DNA of 64,000 nucleotides from Mesorhizobium plurifarium (GTDB lineage Bacteria; Pseudomonadota; Alphaproteobacteria; Rhizobiales; Rhizobiaceae). The number at the start of each line of letters is the position of its first letter. The stretch's first letter is position 1. The notes under the pieces were generated by a model. It was not told the origin of the DNA. It ran no database searches and saw only the letters and a list, made by a program, of their open reading frames with translations. Location: NCBI GenBank assembly GCA_000824785.1, contig CCNB01000043.1, forward strand, positions 487,857 to 551,856, read 5' to 3'. This document shows positions 50,599 to 59,328 of this stretch, piece after piece. The translations under genes and the position numbers were made by a program.

Positions 50599-50823
50599 CT
50601 ACTTTTTGCGCGACTTCATTCCCGGCACGGCCTTGGCCTTGCCGGGCTTTGCCGGCCCACCGGGGATGGAAGTGCTTGTAATCGATACCGTATCGCTGGC
50701 GGGAAAGGTATCTTCGAGGCCTTCCTCGAGTTCTTCCTCCTCGATCTCGTGGCGCTGCTCCTGCTCCAGCGAGCGGACTGCATCTGTCTTCTTGGACGAC
50801 TTCGGGGCGGATTTGGACGGCAT
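50599..50823 (-). CDS. Small acidic conserved protein (EGLEDTFPASD motif)
   Basis: A 74-residue hydrophilic protein. A Lys/Ser-rich N-terminus (MPSKSAPKSSKK) leads to a Glu-rich helix (EIEEEELEEGLEDTFPASDTVS). A Pro/Gly/Lys-rich tail (GGPAKPGKAKAVPGMKSRKK) closes it. LEDTFPASD-type motifs recur in short uncharacterised alphaproteobacterial proteins. The ATG at 50823 with GAGGGAGA in front is preferred over the TTG six bases upstream. It has no signal peptide and no known function. It is convergent with the exported protein gene and shares the terminator. Confidence 0.65.
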   Translation of the reverse strand: MPSKSAPKSSKKTDAVRSLEQEQRHEIEEEELEEGLEDTFPASDTVSITSTSIPGGPAKPGKAKAVPGMKSRKK

Positions 50824-50842
50824 CGGCAATCTCCCTCGCTAA

Positions 50843-50935
50843 GCAGTTCCAGAAAAAGTGCGTAGCGGTTTTCGTCCGGAACTGCCTCAGAGCAATATTT
50901 TAAGTAATTGGGCGTTTTGTGAAACGCTCAATCGC
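50843..50935. repeat. Palindromic repeat B with degraded A
   Basis: Arms GCAGTTCC (50843-50850) and GGAACTGC (50878-50885) are a compensated variant of module B (A to G on one side, T to C on the other). Downstream, GGGCGTTTT and GAAACGCTC remain of module A. It separates the acidic-protein gene from the sox operon end. Confidence 0.65.
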
Positions 50936-50994
50936 TCGAGCCGCGGAAACGGCACGGACTGGCGATAGTTCCTTTGGAACCGACGCCGCGAAGA

Positions 50995-51579
50995 TCAGTT
51001 CGCCGCGTCGCCTGCCGCTTCCGACAGAAGAGTAAAGACATAGTCCGAGAAGGAACGCCAGCATTCCACACGGAACGCGTCGGCCGCGGTGCGCAGCAGC
51101 ACGATCTCGGACTTGCCGAGAATGGTGCGCGAGGCAGCTCCCACTGGGAAAGCCTCGAGCGACAGGTCTTGCGGACAACCCGAATTGACCGTCACCGCAG
51201 CCGCAGGTCCAGCGACAGAAATACCGACATTGCGATGCGAGATGCCGACCGCCGAATGCAGCGCCGTCACCTTGGCGCAATCGGCGAGCGGATCGGTGCC
51301 GGCCTCGTCGATGATCATCCATTCGTCCGGCCCGAGCCACAGCGCCGTGCGCCCGTCCTTCGTCGCCGAGCTCTTCGGCTTTGCCGGCAGCGTCACACCG
51401 AGCGCCTTGGAAAGTGCGGCAAGCGAAGCCTGCGGCGCGCGCAGCGAAATGCGTTCGGCCGGCGGCAGCATCTCCACCTTCACGCCCGGCGCCGACAGCG
51501 TGCGGCCGGCAAGTGCCGGACGCCGCTCGACGGAAGCGGAAGCGGCGGCGGCTTTTGTCTTGGCGGCGGCCTTAGCCAT
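50995..51579 (-). CDS. soxG: Sarcosine oxidase gamma subunit
   Basis: A 194-residue gamma subunit. Conserved stretches are RISLRAPQASLAALSKALGVTLP, LWLGPDEWMIIDEAG and EAFPVGAASRTILGKSEIVLLR. SoxG is the fourth, non-catalytic subunit of heterotetrameric sarcosine oxidase and helps assemble the complex. The start at 51579 is supported by an 8-bp overlap with soxA; the upstream frame re-reads the alpha subunit. The Lys/Ala-rich N-terminus (AKAAAKTKAAAASAS) is typical. It is the last gene of the operon. Confidence 0.9.
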   Translation of the reverse strand: MAKAAAKTKAAAASASVERRPALAGRTLSAPGVKVEMLPPAERISLRAPQASLAALSKALGVTLPAKPKSSATKDGRTALWLGPDEWMIIDEAGTDPLADCAKVTALHSAVGISHRNVGISVAGPAAAVTVNSGCPQDLSLEAFPVGAASRTILGKSEIVLLRTAADAFRVECWRSFSDYVFTLLSEAAGDAAN

Positions 51580-54565
51580 TGAGGCGTTCTCCCTTCTCGT
51601 CGACGAACACCATGCCGGTGACTTCCACCTCGATCGTGCCGTTCGGCATCGGCACATAGAGCGTCTGGCCCATGCGGTCGCGGCCGCCGGCGACCAGCGC
51701 CAAGGCGATCGAGCGGCCGCAATTCTCCGACCAGTAGCTGGAGGTGACGTGACCGATCATCTTCATCGGGATCGGCTGCTTCGGATCGGCGACGATCTGC
51801 GCGCCCTCTTCCAGCACGACCTTCGGGTCCTTGGTTTTCAGGCCGACAAGCTGCTTGCGGCCTTTGGCCACCAAGTCCGGCCGGGTCAGTCCCCGGATAC
51901 CGACGAAGTCGGTCTTCTTCTTGCCGACCGCCCAGTCGAGCCCGGCATCGTTCGGCGTCACCGTGCCGTCGGTGTCCTGGCCGACGATGATGTAGCCCTT
52001 TTCGGCGCGCAGCACGTGCATCGTCTCGGTGCCGTAGGCAGTCGCGCCATGCTTCTGGCCTTCGGCCCACAGCGCTTCCCACACCGCCTCGCCATAGTCG
52101 GCCGGCACGTTGACTTCGAAACCGCGCTCCCCGGTGAAGGACATGCGGAACAGCCTCGTCGGCACGCCGCAAATCTTGCCCTCGCGCACCGACATGTGCG
52201 GCATGGCCTCGTCCGACATGTCGATGCCTTCGACCAGCGGCGCGATGATATCCCGCGACTTCGGCCCCTGCACCGCGATCACCGCCCATTGTTCGGTGAT
52301 CGAGGTCAGCCAGACGTTGAGATGCGGGAATTCGGTCTGGAGGTAATCCTCCATGTGGTTCATGACGCGCGGCGCGCCGCCCGTCGTCGTCGTCACGTGG
52401 AAGCGGTCCGGCGCCAGCCGGCCGACGACGCCATCGTCATAGATGAAGCCGTCCTCGCGCAGCATGATGCCGTAGCGGCAACGCCCCGACTCCAGCTTCT
52501 CCCAAGGGTTGGTGTAGAGCAGTTCCATGAATTTCGCCGCGTCCGGCCCGACCACCTCGATCTTGCCGAGCGTCGAGGCGTCGAACAGCCCGCCGACCTT
52601 GCGCACCGTCACGCATTCGCGGTTGACGGCGGCATGCATGCCCTCGCCCGCCTTCGGGAAATACCAGGCGCGCTTCCAGTGGCCGACATCCTCGAACACC
52701 GCACCTTGGCGTGCCGCCCAGCCATGCGTCGCCGTGCGCCGGGTCGGATCGAACAGCGCGCCGCGCGCATGGCCGACGATCGAGCCGAAGGTCACCGGCG
52801 TATAGGGCGCGCGGAACGTGGTGAGGCCGACCTGGGGGATCGGCTTGCCCAGCTCCTCGGCGGCGATCGCCAGGCCATGCATGTTCGACGTCTTGCCCTG
52901 GTCGGTCGCCATGCCGTTGGTGGTGAAGCGCTTGACGTGCTCGATCGAGTGCATGCCTTCATGCACCGCCTGGCGGATATCCTTGGCGGTGACGTCGTTC
53001 TGGAAATCGACGAAGGCCTTCACTGTCGTGCCCGGCCCGGCGCCGGGCCCAGCACCCAGCATGCCGCGCGACCAACTCTCGCCGGCGTCGACCTTCGGCT
53101 TGGCGCCCTTGCCAACTTTGCCACCGGCCTCCTTCGCCGCCTTTGCGCCGGCCGCATAGGCCTCGTCGACCGTCGCGTCCAACCCGTCCGCGCCGTTGCA
53201 GGCGCCGACCGAGACGCAGTCCTGCGCATAGGCGCCGGGCACGAACCGCTTGCTCTCTTCGTTGAAGGCGACCTTGCCGCGCGACTGCGAGAACAGATGT
53301 ACCGACGGCGTCCAGCCGGCCGACATCAGGATCGCGTCGACGGGAATAGTGCGCCCGCCGCCGCCATTCTTCGGCTGTACGGTCATCGACGACACGCGCA
53401 ATTTGCCGCCGGCGCTCACCACCGCGCGGCCGAAATTGATCTCGATGCCGAGCGCCCTCGCCTCGTCGATCACCGGTCCCGACGGGTTGTCACGCAGGTC
53501 GACGATCGCGGCGATATTGACGCCAGCCTTCTTGAGGTCGATCGCCGCGGCATAGGCGGAATCATTGGCCGTATAGACGCCGACATTCCTGCCGACCGCG
53601 ACGCCGTAGTGGTTGAGGTAGGTGCGCGCCGCCGAAGCCAGCATCACGCCTGGACGGTCGTTGTTGGCAAACACCATGTGGCGCTCGATGGCGCCGGTGG
53701 CGATGACGACGCGATTGGCGCGGACCTGCCACAGGCGTTCGCGCGCCAGCTCGCGGCCGGGGTTTTTGATGTGATCGCTGACCCGCTCGACCAGGCCGAC
53801 GAAATTCTGTGCGTAGTAGCCAAAAGCGGTCGTGCGGGAGAGCACGCGCACATTGTCCATCGCCTTGAGCCTGGCGATCGCCGCTTGCGCCCAGGCGTAG
53901 CCGTCCTGGCCGTCGATCCTGGCGCCGCTCTCGAAGCGCAGGCTGCCGCCGAATTCGGCCTGCTCGTCGGCGAGGATCACCCGCACGCCGGTTTCGGCCG
54001 CGGCAACAGCAGAGGCAATGCCGGCGGCGCCGCCGCCGAGCACCAGCACCTCGCAATGCGCGTAGCGGGAGGCATAGTGGTCCGGGTCCGGCTTCTCGGG
54101 CGAAACGCCCAGGCCGGCGGCGGCGCGGATCTTTGGCTCGTAAAGATCCTTCCAGGCCCATTTCGGCCACATGAAGGTCTTGTAGTAGAAGCCGGCCGAG
54201 AACATCGGCGAGGCAATGTCATTGACGGCGCCGACGTCGAAGGCGAGCGACGGCCAGCGGTTCTGCGAATTGGCGATCAACCCGTCATAAAGCTCCTGCA
54301 CGGTCGCCCGCACATTCGGCGTCTTGCGCGCGTCGTCGCGCACGATCTGCACCAGCGCGTTCGGCTCTTCCGCGCCGGCCGACAGGAAGCCGCGGGGGCG
54401 GTGATACTTGAACGAGCGGCCGACGAGATGCACGCCGTTGGCAAGCAGCGCCGAGGCCAGCGTATCGCCCGCGATACCGGTGTAGGGCTTGCCGTCAAAG
54501 CTGAACGACGCGGTCTTCGCCTGGCTGAGGCGACCGGCGCCGGAGATACGGAACGCGGCGTTCAT
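51572..54565 (-). CDS. soxA: Sarcosine oxidase alpha subunit
   Basis: A 997-residue alpha subunit with the usual three parts. The N-terminal ferredoxin-like region (to about 110) includes FSFDGKPYTGIAGDTLASAL. The NAD(P)-binding flavin domain has LVLGGGAAGIASAVAAAETG near residues 174-193. The C-terminal GcvT-like domain begins near 600 and takes the formaldehyde equivalent to tetrahydrofolate (SFTGERGFEVNVPADYG). It oxidises sarcosine to glycine with SoxB, giving H2O2 and 5,10-methylene-THF. It overlaps soxD by 4 bp and soxG by 8 bp. Confidence 0.95.
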   Translation of the reverse strand: MNAAFRISGAGRLSQAKTASFSFDGKPYTGIAGDTLASALLANGVHLVGRSFKYHRPRGFLSAGAEEPNALVQIVRDDARKTPNVRATVQELYDGLIANSQNRWPSLAFDVGAVNDIASPMFSAGFYYKTFMWPKWAWKDLYEPKIRAAAGLGVSPEKPDPDHYASRYAHCEVLVLGGGAAGIASAVAAAETGVRVILADEQAEFGGSLRFESGARIDGQDGYAWAQAAIARLKAMDNVRVLSRTTAFGYYAQNFVGLVERVSDHIKNPGRELARERLWQVRANRVVIATGAIERHMVFANNDRPGVMLASAARTYLNHYGVAVGRNVGVYTANDSAYAAAIDLKKAGVNIAAIVDLRDNPSGPVIDEARALGIEINFGRAVVSAGGKLRVSSMTVQPKNGGGGRTIPVDAILMSAGWTPSVHLFSQSRGKVAFNEESKRFVPGAYAQDCVSVGACNGADGLDATVDEAYAAGAKAAKEAGGKVGKGAKPKVDAGESWSRGMLGAGPGAGPGTTVKAFVDFQNDVTAKDIRQAVHEGMHSIEHVKRFTTNGMATDQGKTSNMHGLAIAAEELGKPIPQVGLTTFRAPYTPVTFGSIVGHARGALFDPTRRTATHGWAARQGAVFEDVGHWKRAWYFPKAGEGMHAAVNRECVTVRKVGGLFDASTLGKIEVVGPDAAKFMELLYTNPWEKLESGRCRYGIMLREDGFIYDDGVVGRLAPDRFHVTTTTGGAPRVMNHMEDYLQTEFPHLNVWLTSITEQWAVIAVQGPKSRDIIAPLVEGIDMSDEAMPHMSVREGKICGVPTRLFRMSFTGERGFEVNVPADYGEAVWEALWAEGQKHGATAYGTETMHVLRAEKGYIIVGQDTDGTVTPNDAGLDWAVGKKKTDFVGIRGLTRPDLVAKGRKQLVGLKTKDPKVVLEEGAQIVADPKQPIPMKMIGHVTSSYWSENCGRSIALALVAGGRDRMGQTLYVPMPNGTIEVEVTGMVFVDEKGERLNG

Positions 54566-54858
54566 TTCGGGGCTCCAGGCAGCTTCGCGGGCTTCGGCTC
54601 GCCGGCCTTGTAGGTCATGACGAACTTATCGGTGACGGTGTCGCGCACGGCGTTGAAGAAGCGCGCGCAGCCATGGATGTGCCGCCAGCGCTCATAGATC
54701 ACGCCCTTGGGGTTCGCGCGGATGAAGAAGAATTTCTCGAAATCGTCGTCGCTCTCCGCGGCAATGTTGGTCGGGCGCGCGATATGCGCCTCGCCGGCAT
54801 TGCGGAATTCGAGTTCCGGGCGCTCTTCCTCGCAATAGGGGCAGCGGATGAGAAGCAT
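54562..54858 (-). CDS. soxD: Sarcosine oxidase delta subunit
   Basis: A 98-residue delta subunit. Cys6 and Cys9 in RCPYCEE and His59 and Cys63 in RHIHGCARFF match the zinc ligands known for SoxD. GVIYERWRHIHGC is the family signature. The gene starts 72 bp after soxB; a 6-bp hairpin (CCGGCG/CGCCGG) lies in that gap. Its stop overlaps the soxA start (ATGA). Confidence 0.93.
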   Translation of the reverse strand: MLLIRCPYCEEERPELEFRNAGEAHIARPTNIAAESDDDFEKFFFIRANPKGVIYERWRHIHGCARFFNAVRDTVTDKFVMTYKAGEPKPAKLPGAPK

Positions 54859-54930
54859 CTGGGTGATCCTAAAACTTGCCGTGACCGGCGCACGCGCCGG
54901 CCGGGTGAAAGCAAATCGGCTGAGCCGTCA

Positions 54931-56184
54931 TCAGTGCGCCACCGCCGCCGCGGCGGCCTCGTCGATGAGACGCCCCGTGCGGAAGCGCTCCAGCGTGAAG
55001 GGCGCGTTGATCGGGTGCGGCTCGTCCTTCGCGATGGTGTGCGCGAAGACATTGCCCGAGCCGGGCGTCGCCTTGAAACCGCCCGTGCCCCAGCCGCAAT
55101 TGACGTAGAGTCCCTTGACCGGCGTCTTCGCCAGGATCGGCGAGCGGTCGGGGGTAACGTCGACGATGCCGCCCCAGGAGCGCAGCATCTTCATGCGGGT
55201 GAAGATCGGGAACATCTCGCAGATGGCGTCGAGCGTGTGCTGCAAGATATGCAGGCCGCCGGTCTGCGAATAGGAGACATACTGGTCGGTGCCGGCGCCG
55301 ATGACCAGCTCGCCCTTGTCCGACTGCGAGATATAGGCGTGCACGGTGTTCGACATCACCACGCAAGGCACGACCGGCTTGATCGGCTCCGACACCAGCG
55401 CCTGCAGCGGATAGCTTTCGAGCGGCATGCGCACGCCGGCCATGTTCATGATGACCGAGGAATGGCCGGCAGCGACCACGCCGACCTTCTTGGCGCCGAT
55501 GAAGCCGCGCGTCGTCTCCACCCCGCTGACCGCGCCATTGGCCGCGCGCTTGATGCCGGTGACCTCGCAGTTCTGGATGATGTGGACGCCGCGCGCCGAT
55601 GCGCCGCGCGCATAGCCCCACGCGACCGCGTCATGGCGCGCCGTGCCGCCGCGCCGCTGCAAGGCCGCGCCCATCACCGGATAGCGCGCCTCCTTGGAGA
55701 TGTTGAGCGGCGGGCAGAATGCCTTCGCCTCTTCCGGCGTCAGCCATTCATTGTCTATGCCGTTAAGGCGGTTGGCATGGATATGGCGCTTGAACACCTG
55801 CACGTCATGCACATTGTGCGCCAGCATCATGACGCCGCGCGCCGAATACATGACGTTGTAGTTGAGCTCCTGGCTCAGCCCATCCCACAGCTTCAGCGCG
55901 TGGTCGTAGATGCCGGCGCTTTCGTCATAGAGATAGTTGGAGCGGATGATGGTGGTGTTGCGGCCGGTGTTGCCGCCGCCGAGCCAGCCCTTCTCCAGCA
56001 CCGCGATGTTGGTGATGCCGTGCTCGCTCGCCAGGTAATAGGCCGTCGCCAGGCCGTGACCGCCGGCGCCGACGATGATGACGTCATATTCCTTCTTCGG
56101 CTCGGGCGAGGTCCACTGCTCTTCCCAGCCCTTGTGGCCGCGCATCGCCTCGCGGGCGATGGCGAATACCGAGTATTTCTTCAC
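54931..56184 (-). CDS. soxB: Sarcosine oxidase beta subunit
   Basis: A 417-residue flavoprotein. DVIIVGAGGHGLATAYYLASEHG (about 34-56) binds FAD. GNTGRNTTIIRSNYL follows. His184 in RHDAVAWGYA is in the region that carries covalent FMN in characterised beta subunits. The C-terminal part has WGGIVDVTPDRSPIL, VNCGWGTGGFKATPGSG. It performs the oxidation of sarcosine within the SoxBDAG complex. It is the first gene of the operon, divergent from an SDR with 246 bp between, which should hold both promoters. Confidence 0.95.
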   Translation of the reverse strand: MKKYSVFAIAREAMRGHKGWEEQWTSPEPKKEYDVIIVGAGGHGLATAYYLASEHGITNIAVLEKGWLGGGNTGRNTTIIRSNYLYDESAGIYDHALKLWDGLSQELNYNVMYSARGVMMLAHNVHDVQVFKRHIHANRLNGIDNEWLTPEEAKAFCPPLNISKEARYPVMGAALQRRGGTARHDAVAWGYARGASARGVHIIQNCEVTGIKRAANGAVSGVETTRGFIGAKKVGVVAAGHSSVIMNMAGVRMPLESYPLQALVSEPIKPVVPCVVMSNTVHAYISQSDKGELVIGAGTDQYVSYSQTGGLHILQHTLDAICEMFPIFTRMKMLRSWGGIVDVTPDRSPILAKTPVKGLYVNCGWGTGGFKATPGSGNVFAHTIAKDEPHPINAPFTLERFRTGRLIDEAAAAAVAH

Positions 56185-56430
56185 GTTAAGCCTCGCGCCA
56201 AAAAATCGCGGATATGGTCCGGGCCTCTCCCGTCACGCGAGGTGTATCACTAGCGAAATCGCGATGTCATCCTTGCGCTGATTGCGACGGCGCTTGCCGT
56301 TTTGCGCCAGTGCCGCGTAATGACCGCGCGCCGATGGCAAGGCAGCTTTCGGGTGGCTGCATTCATGCCGATTTGCGACCCAAGCATCCAACCGCCGGGC
56401 AAGCCCGGCACAAAGGAAGGACGCAAGGAC

Positions 56431-57189
56431 ATGTTCACCCTGACAAACAAGGTCGCCATCGTCACCGGCGCAAGTTCCGGCATCGGCCGCGCCACTGCCA
56501 GGCTGTTCGCCGAGCAAGGCGCAAGCCTGGTCGTCGCCGCCCGGCGTCAGGCCGAGCTCGACGCGCTTGTCGGCGAGATCGAGGATGCCGGTGGCACGGC
56601 GGCCGCGCTTGCCGGCGATGTAAGGGACGAAGCCTATGCGAAGGCCTTGGTGGAACTCGCCATTGCGCGTTTCGGTGGCCTCGACATCGCCTTCAACAAT
56701 GCCGGCGCCGTCGGCGCGATGGGGCCGGTGCCCGACATGGCGCCGGCGACCTGGCATGAGACGATGGACACCAACCTGACCAGCGGCTATCTCGCCGCCA
56801 GGCACCAGATTCCGGCAATGCTGGAGCGCGGCGGCGGCTCGCTGATCTTCACCTCGAGCTTCGTCGGCTACACCGCCGGCATGCCGGGCATGGCTGCCTA
56901 TGCCGCGGCCAAAGCCGGACTGATCGGGCTGACGCAGGTGCTGGCCGCCGAATACGGCCCAAGAGGTTTGCGCGTCAACGCGTTGCTGCCCGGCGGCACC
57001 GACACGCCCGGCGCGACCACGACCACGCCCGAGGCGCGCGCCTTCGTCGAAGGCATCCATGCCTTGAAGCGCATGGCGCAGCCGCAAGAGATCGCCTGCT
57101 CGGCGCTTTATCTGGCCTCCGACGCATCGAGCTTCACCACCGGCACGGCCTTGTTTGCCGATGGCGGCGTCTCGATCAACCGGACGTGA
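56431..57189 (+). CDS. SDR-family oxidoreductase
   Basis: A 252-residue classical SDR. TGASSGIGRATARLF is the cofactor motif, FNNAGAV replaces NNAG with a Phe before it, and FTSSFVGYTAGMPGMAAYAAAKAG contains the Ser, Tyr and Lys. The tail is SFTTGTALFADGGVSINRT. AAGGAAGGACGCAAGGAC precedes the ATG at 56431; upstream in-frame Mets have no SDR sequence after them. It is divergent from soxB and seems monocistronic. Substrate unknown. Confidence 0.9.
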   Translation: MFTLTNKVAIVTGASSGIGRATARLFAEQGASLVVAARRQAELDALVGEIEDAGGTAAALAGDVRDEAYAKALVELAIARFGGLDIAFNNAGAVGAMGPVPDMAPATWHETMDTNLTSGYLAARHQIPAMLERGGGSLIFTSSFVGYTAGMPGMAAYAAAKAGLIGLTQVLAAEYGPRGLRVNALLPGGTDTPGATTTTPEARAFVEGIHALKRMAQPQEIACSALYLASDASSFTTGTALFADGGVSINRT

Positions 57190-57297
57190 TCCGGCCAGCA
57201 AGCTGGAAACGTGCTCATCCGCTGAAATGTCGCGGCGCGGCCTTGCATTTCGGTGCGAATTGACGATTTCGTTTCCCGTCAGAATGGACGGGGAACG

Positions 57298-57684
57298 ATG
57301 CTGCTGATCAGAACCTATGTAGCCCAGAGCGCCATCGAAGGCGTCGGCGTCTTCGCCGCCGAGCCGATCCGCCGAGGCGCTTCGATCTGGCGGCTCGACC
57401 CGGATTTCGACCGGCTGATCCCGATGGACAAATACGAGGCCGCGCCGCCGCATCTGCGCGAGTTGCTTGACCGCTACGCCTATCCGAGCCCGGACAAGCC
57501 CGGCTTCATGGTCTATGAGGTCGACAATGGCCGTTTCATGAACCATTCGGAACGACCGAACACGGATTTTTCTCAATATGGCGGCGCCACCGCCATTCGC
57601 GACATCGCCGCCGGCGAGGAAATCACCTGCGATTATGGCGAGTTTTTCGAGGACTTTGCGCGCCTCCATTTGACGACCGCATAG
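57298..57684 (+). CDS. SET domain protein (putative lysine methyltransferase)
   Basis: A 128-residue free-standing SET domain. SAIEGVGVFAAEPIRRGASIWR begins the fold, N82-H83-S84 in RFMNHSERPNTDF is the NHS motif, and D112-Y113-G114-E115 in ITCDYGEFFEDF is the Y-rich C-terminal signature. The post-SET Cys cluster is absent. SET proteins transfer methyl from S-adenosylmethionine to protein lysines; a bacterial target is not known. The start at 57298 has GGACGGGGAACG ahead. It lies upstream of rpsU on the same strand with 179 bp between. Confidence 0.85.
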   Translation: MLLIRTYVAQSAIEGVGVFAAEPIRRGASIWRLDPDFDRLIPMDKYEAAPPHLRELLDRYAYPSPDKPGFMVYEVDNGRFMNHSERPNTDFSQYGGATAIRDIAAGEEITCDYGEFFEDFARLHLTTA

Positions 57685-57863
57685 GGCGAACAAACGTTGG
57701 CGTGCAGCGCTCGGGTTTTTGATCGCTGTTTCGCGCAATCAGAGGTGGACATCCCAGCCTGATTCTGCTATCAGCCGCCACAATTCGCGGTGCAGCTCGC
57801 CGCGGAGGCATCCCGGCTATGGCCGATTGCCTAACGATTTCAAACCCGAAGACAGGATTGCCC

Positions 57864-58130
57864 GTGCAGGTACTCGTCCGCGATAACAACGTTGATCAGG
57901 CGCTTCGCGCGCTGAAGAAGAAGATGCAGCGCGAAGGTATTTTCCGCGAAATGAAGATGCGCGGTCACTACGAGAAGCCGTCCGAGAAGCGTGCCCGCGA
58001 GAAGGCGGAAGCCGTGCGCCGCGCCCGCAAGCTGGCCCGTAAGCGCGCTCAGCGCGAAGGCCTGCTGCCGATGACCCCGCGCCCGGCTCCGGCTGGTGCT
58101 GCCGGCGCATCGCGCTCGCCGCGCTCATAA
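57864..58130 (+). CDS. rpsU: 30S ribosomal protein S21
   Basis: An 88-residue S21. The fold is given by VQVLVRDNNVDQALRALKKKMQREGIFREMKMRGHYEKPSEKR, followed by the basic helix REKAEAVRRARKLARKRAQREG and a Pro/Ala-rich extension (LLPMTPRPAPAGAAGASRS) typical of Rhizobiales. The GTG at 57864 is the start, since the in-frame sequence upstream (MADCLTISNPKTGLP) is not part of the family. S21 contacts the 3' end of 16S rRNA and supports initiation. A strong terminator ends the gene. Confidence 0.93.
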   Translation: MQVLVRDNNVDQALRALKKKMQREGIFREMKMRGHYEKPSEKRAREKAEAVRRARKLARKRAQREGLLPMTPRPAPAGAAGASRSPRS

Positions 58131-58164
58131 CGCCAATTTTTCGTCCTTTTCGAAGGATACCGAG

Positions 58165-58197
58165 GGTGGCGCGATGCGAAATCGCCGCCACCTTTTT
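58165..58197 (+). terminator. rpsU intrinsic terminator
   Basis: GGTGGCG pairs with CGCCACC, with an inner CGAT/ATCG stem and a GCGAA loop, and TTTTT follows directly. It lies 34 bp after the rpsU stop. Confidence 0.85.
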
Positions 58198-58262
58198 GTT
58201 TATAGATTCGAGCCGGTTCGGAGAGGGAACGGACTGACGGCGCCGCGGCAGTGAGGACAAAG

Positions 58263-59114
58263 ATGAACGCTATTACCGTAGAGCGCGGAACCGCTTTTCG
58301 CGGCTTCGCCCTGACGGCGGCCCTGCTTTCGGGTCTGGTGCTCGCAGCTTGCCAGACAAGCCCGACAGGTGAGTTCAACTCGATCGACAAGGCGCAGGGG
58401 TCGAGCGAGAACATCTCCTCGCTTTCGGCCGTCATCCAGCGCAATCCGCAGGATCCCGAGGGCTATAATGTGCGCGGCTCGGCCTATGGCCGCGGCGGCC
58501 AGTACCAGGCGGCGCTCAAGGACTTCAACCAGGCCATCCAGCTCAACCCGAACTTCTACCAGGCCTATTCGAACCGCGCGCTGATCCAGCGCTTCCTCGG
58601 CAATCAGCAAGCAGCTCTGGCCGACTACAACCGCGCGATCCAGATCAATGCCAACTACGACGCCGCCTATATCGGCCGCGGCAATCTCTACCGCAAGGCG
58701 GGCCGCACCCAGGATGCCTTCAACGACTTCCAGAAGGCGATCCAGCTCGACACCACCGACGCCCGTGCCTACCACAATCGCGGCCTGATCTATCAGAGCC
58801 AGGGCCAGCACAAATTCGCCATCGAGGATTTCTCGACCGCGATCTCGCTGGCGCCGGACGCCGCCGAGCCCTACAACGGCCGCGGCCTCTCCTACCTGGC
58901 GACGGGCGACGAGGACAACGCCTTCTCCGACTTCAACATGGCCATCAAGCTCGACGGCAAGAATGCCGAGGCCTGGGCCAACCAGGCGCTGATCTACGAG
59001 CGGCGCGGCGACAAGGGACGGGCGGCCAAGTCCTATCGCGAGGCGGTCCACCTCGATCCCAACTACCAGCCGGCCAAGGACGGCCTTTCGCGCACCGGTG
59101 GCAACGCCAGCTGA
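58263..59114 (+). CDS. TPR-repeat lipoprotein (NlpI-like)
   Basis: A 283-residue lipoprotein. The signal peptide ends LLSGLVLAACQTS, with a lipobox Cys at about residue 29. At least six TPR units follow with the spacing AYGRGGQYQAALKDFNQAIQLNPN, ALADYNRAIQINANYDAAYIGRG and so on. The last unit ends REAVHLDPNYQPAKDGL. It should be anchored in the outer or inner membrane facing the periplasm and act as a scaffold, as NlpI does for cell-envelope hydrolases. The start at 58263 with TGAGGACA before it is better than the GTG 12 bases upstream. Confidence 0.88.
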   Translation: MNAITVERGTAFRGFALTAALLSGLVLAACQTSPTGEFNSIDKAQGSSENISSLSAVIQRNPQDPEGYNVRGSAYGRGGQYQAALKDFNQAIQLNPNFYQAYSNRALIQRFLGNQQAALADYNRAIQINANYDAAYIGRGNLYRKAGRTQDAFNDFQKAIQLDTTDARAYHNRGLIYQSQGQHKFAIEDFSTAISLAPDAAEPYNGRGLSYLATGDEDNAFSDFNMAIKLDGKNAEAWANQALIYERRGDKGRAAKSYREAVHLDPNYQPAKDGLSRTGGNAS

Positions 59115-59210
59115 TCGGAAGCTGACGTCGCCGGAAGGGGTGTATCGCACGACGCCCGGTCACCGCCGGCGGCCGTGGTGTCGCGCCGCGGATACGCCGA
59201 TAGCGATCCG

Positions 59211-59237
59211 TTAACCGCCCAGGGCAATGCGTTAACC
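59211..59237. promoter_or_regulatory. Paired TTAACC boxes before the DUF992 gene
   Basis: Two GTTAACC boxes lie exactly 21 bp apart (59211-59216 and 59232-59237), about two helical turns. TTAACC-type half-sites resemble those of the alphaproteobacterial regulator CtrA, although its consensus spacing differs. The regulator and the affected gene are not proven. Confidence 0.3.
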
Positions 59238-59328
59238 TTTGCCATGTTCGCGCCAAGTTTTCGGCGGAACGCTCGACATACCTCGATCGTTTAAGCCGGG
59301 GCCAAATTTTCGCGAAAGGACCTTTCCA

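Noticed and set aside
51089..54613. Very long open frame on the plus strand opposite soxA/soxG
   Set aside because: It is antisense to soxA and soxG, whose domains and metal or flavin motifs are unmistakable. The translated sequence is low-complexity Arg/Ala/Asp-rich, as expected from a GC-rich shadow.
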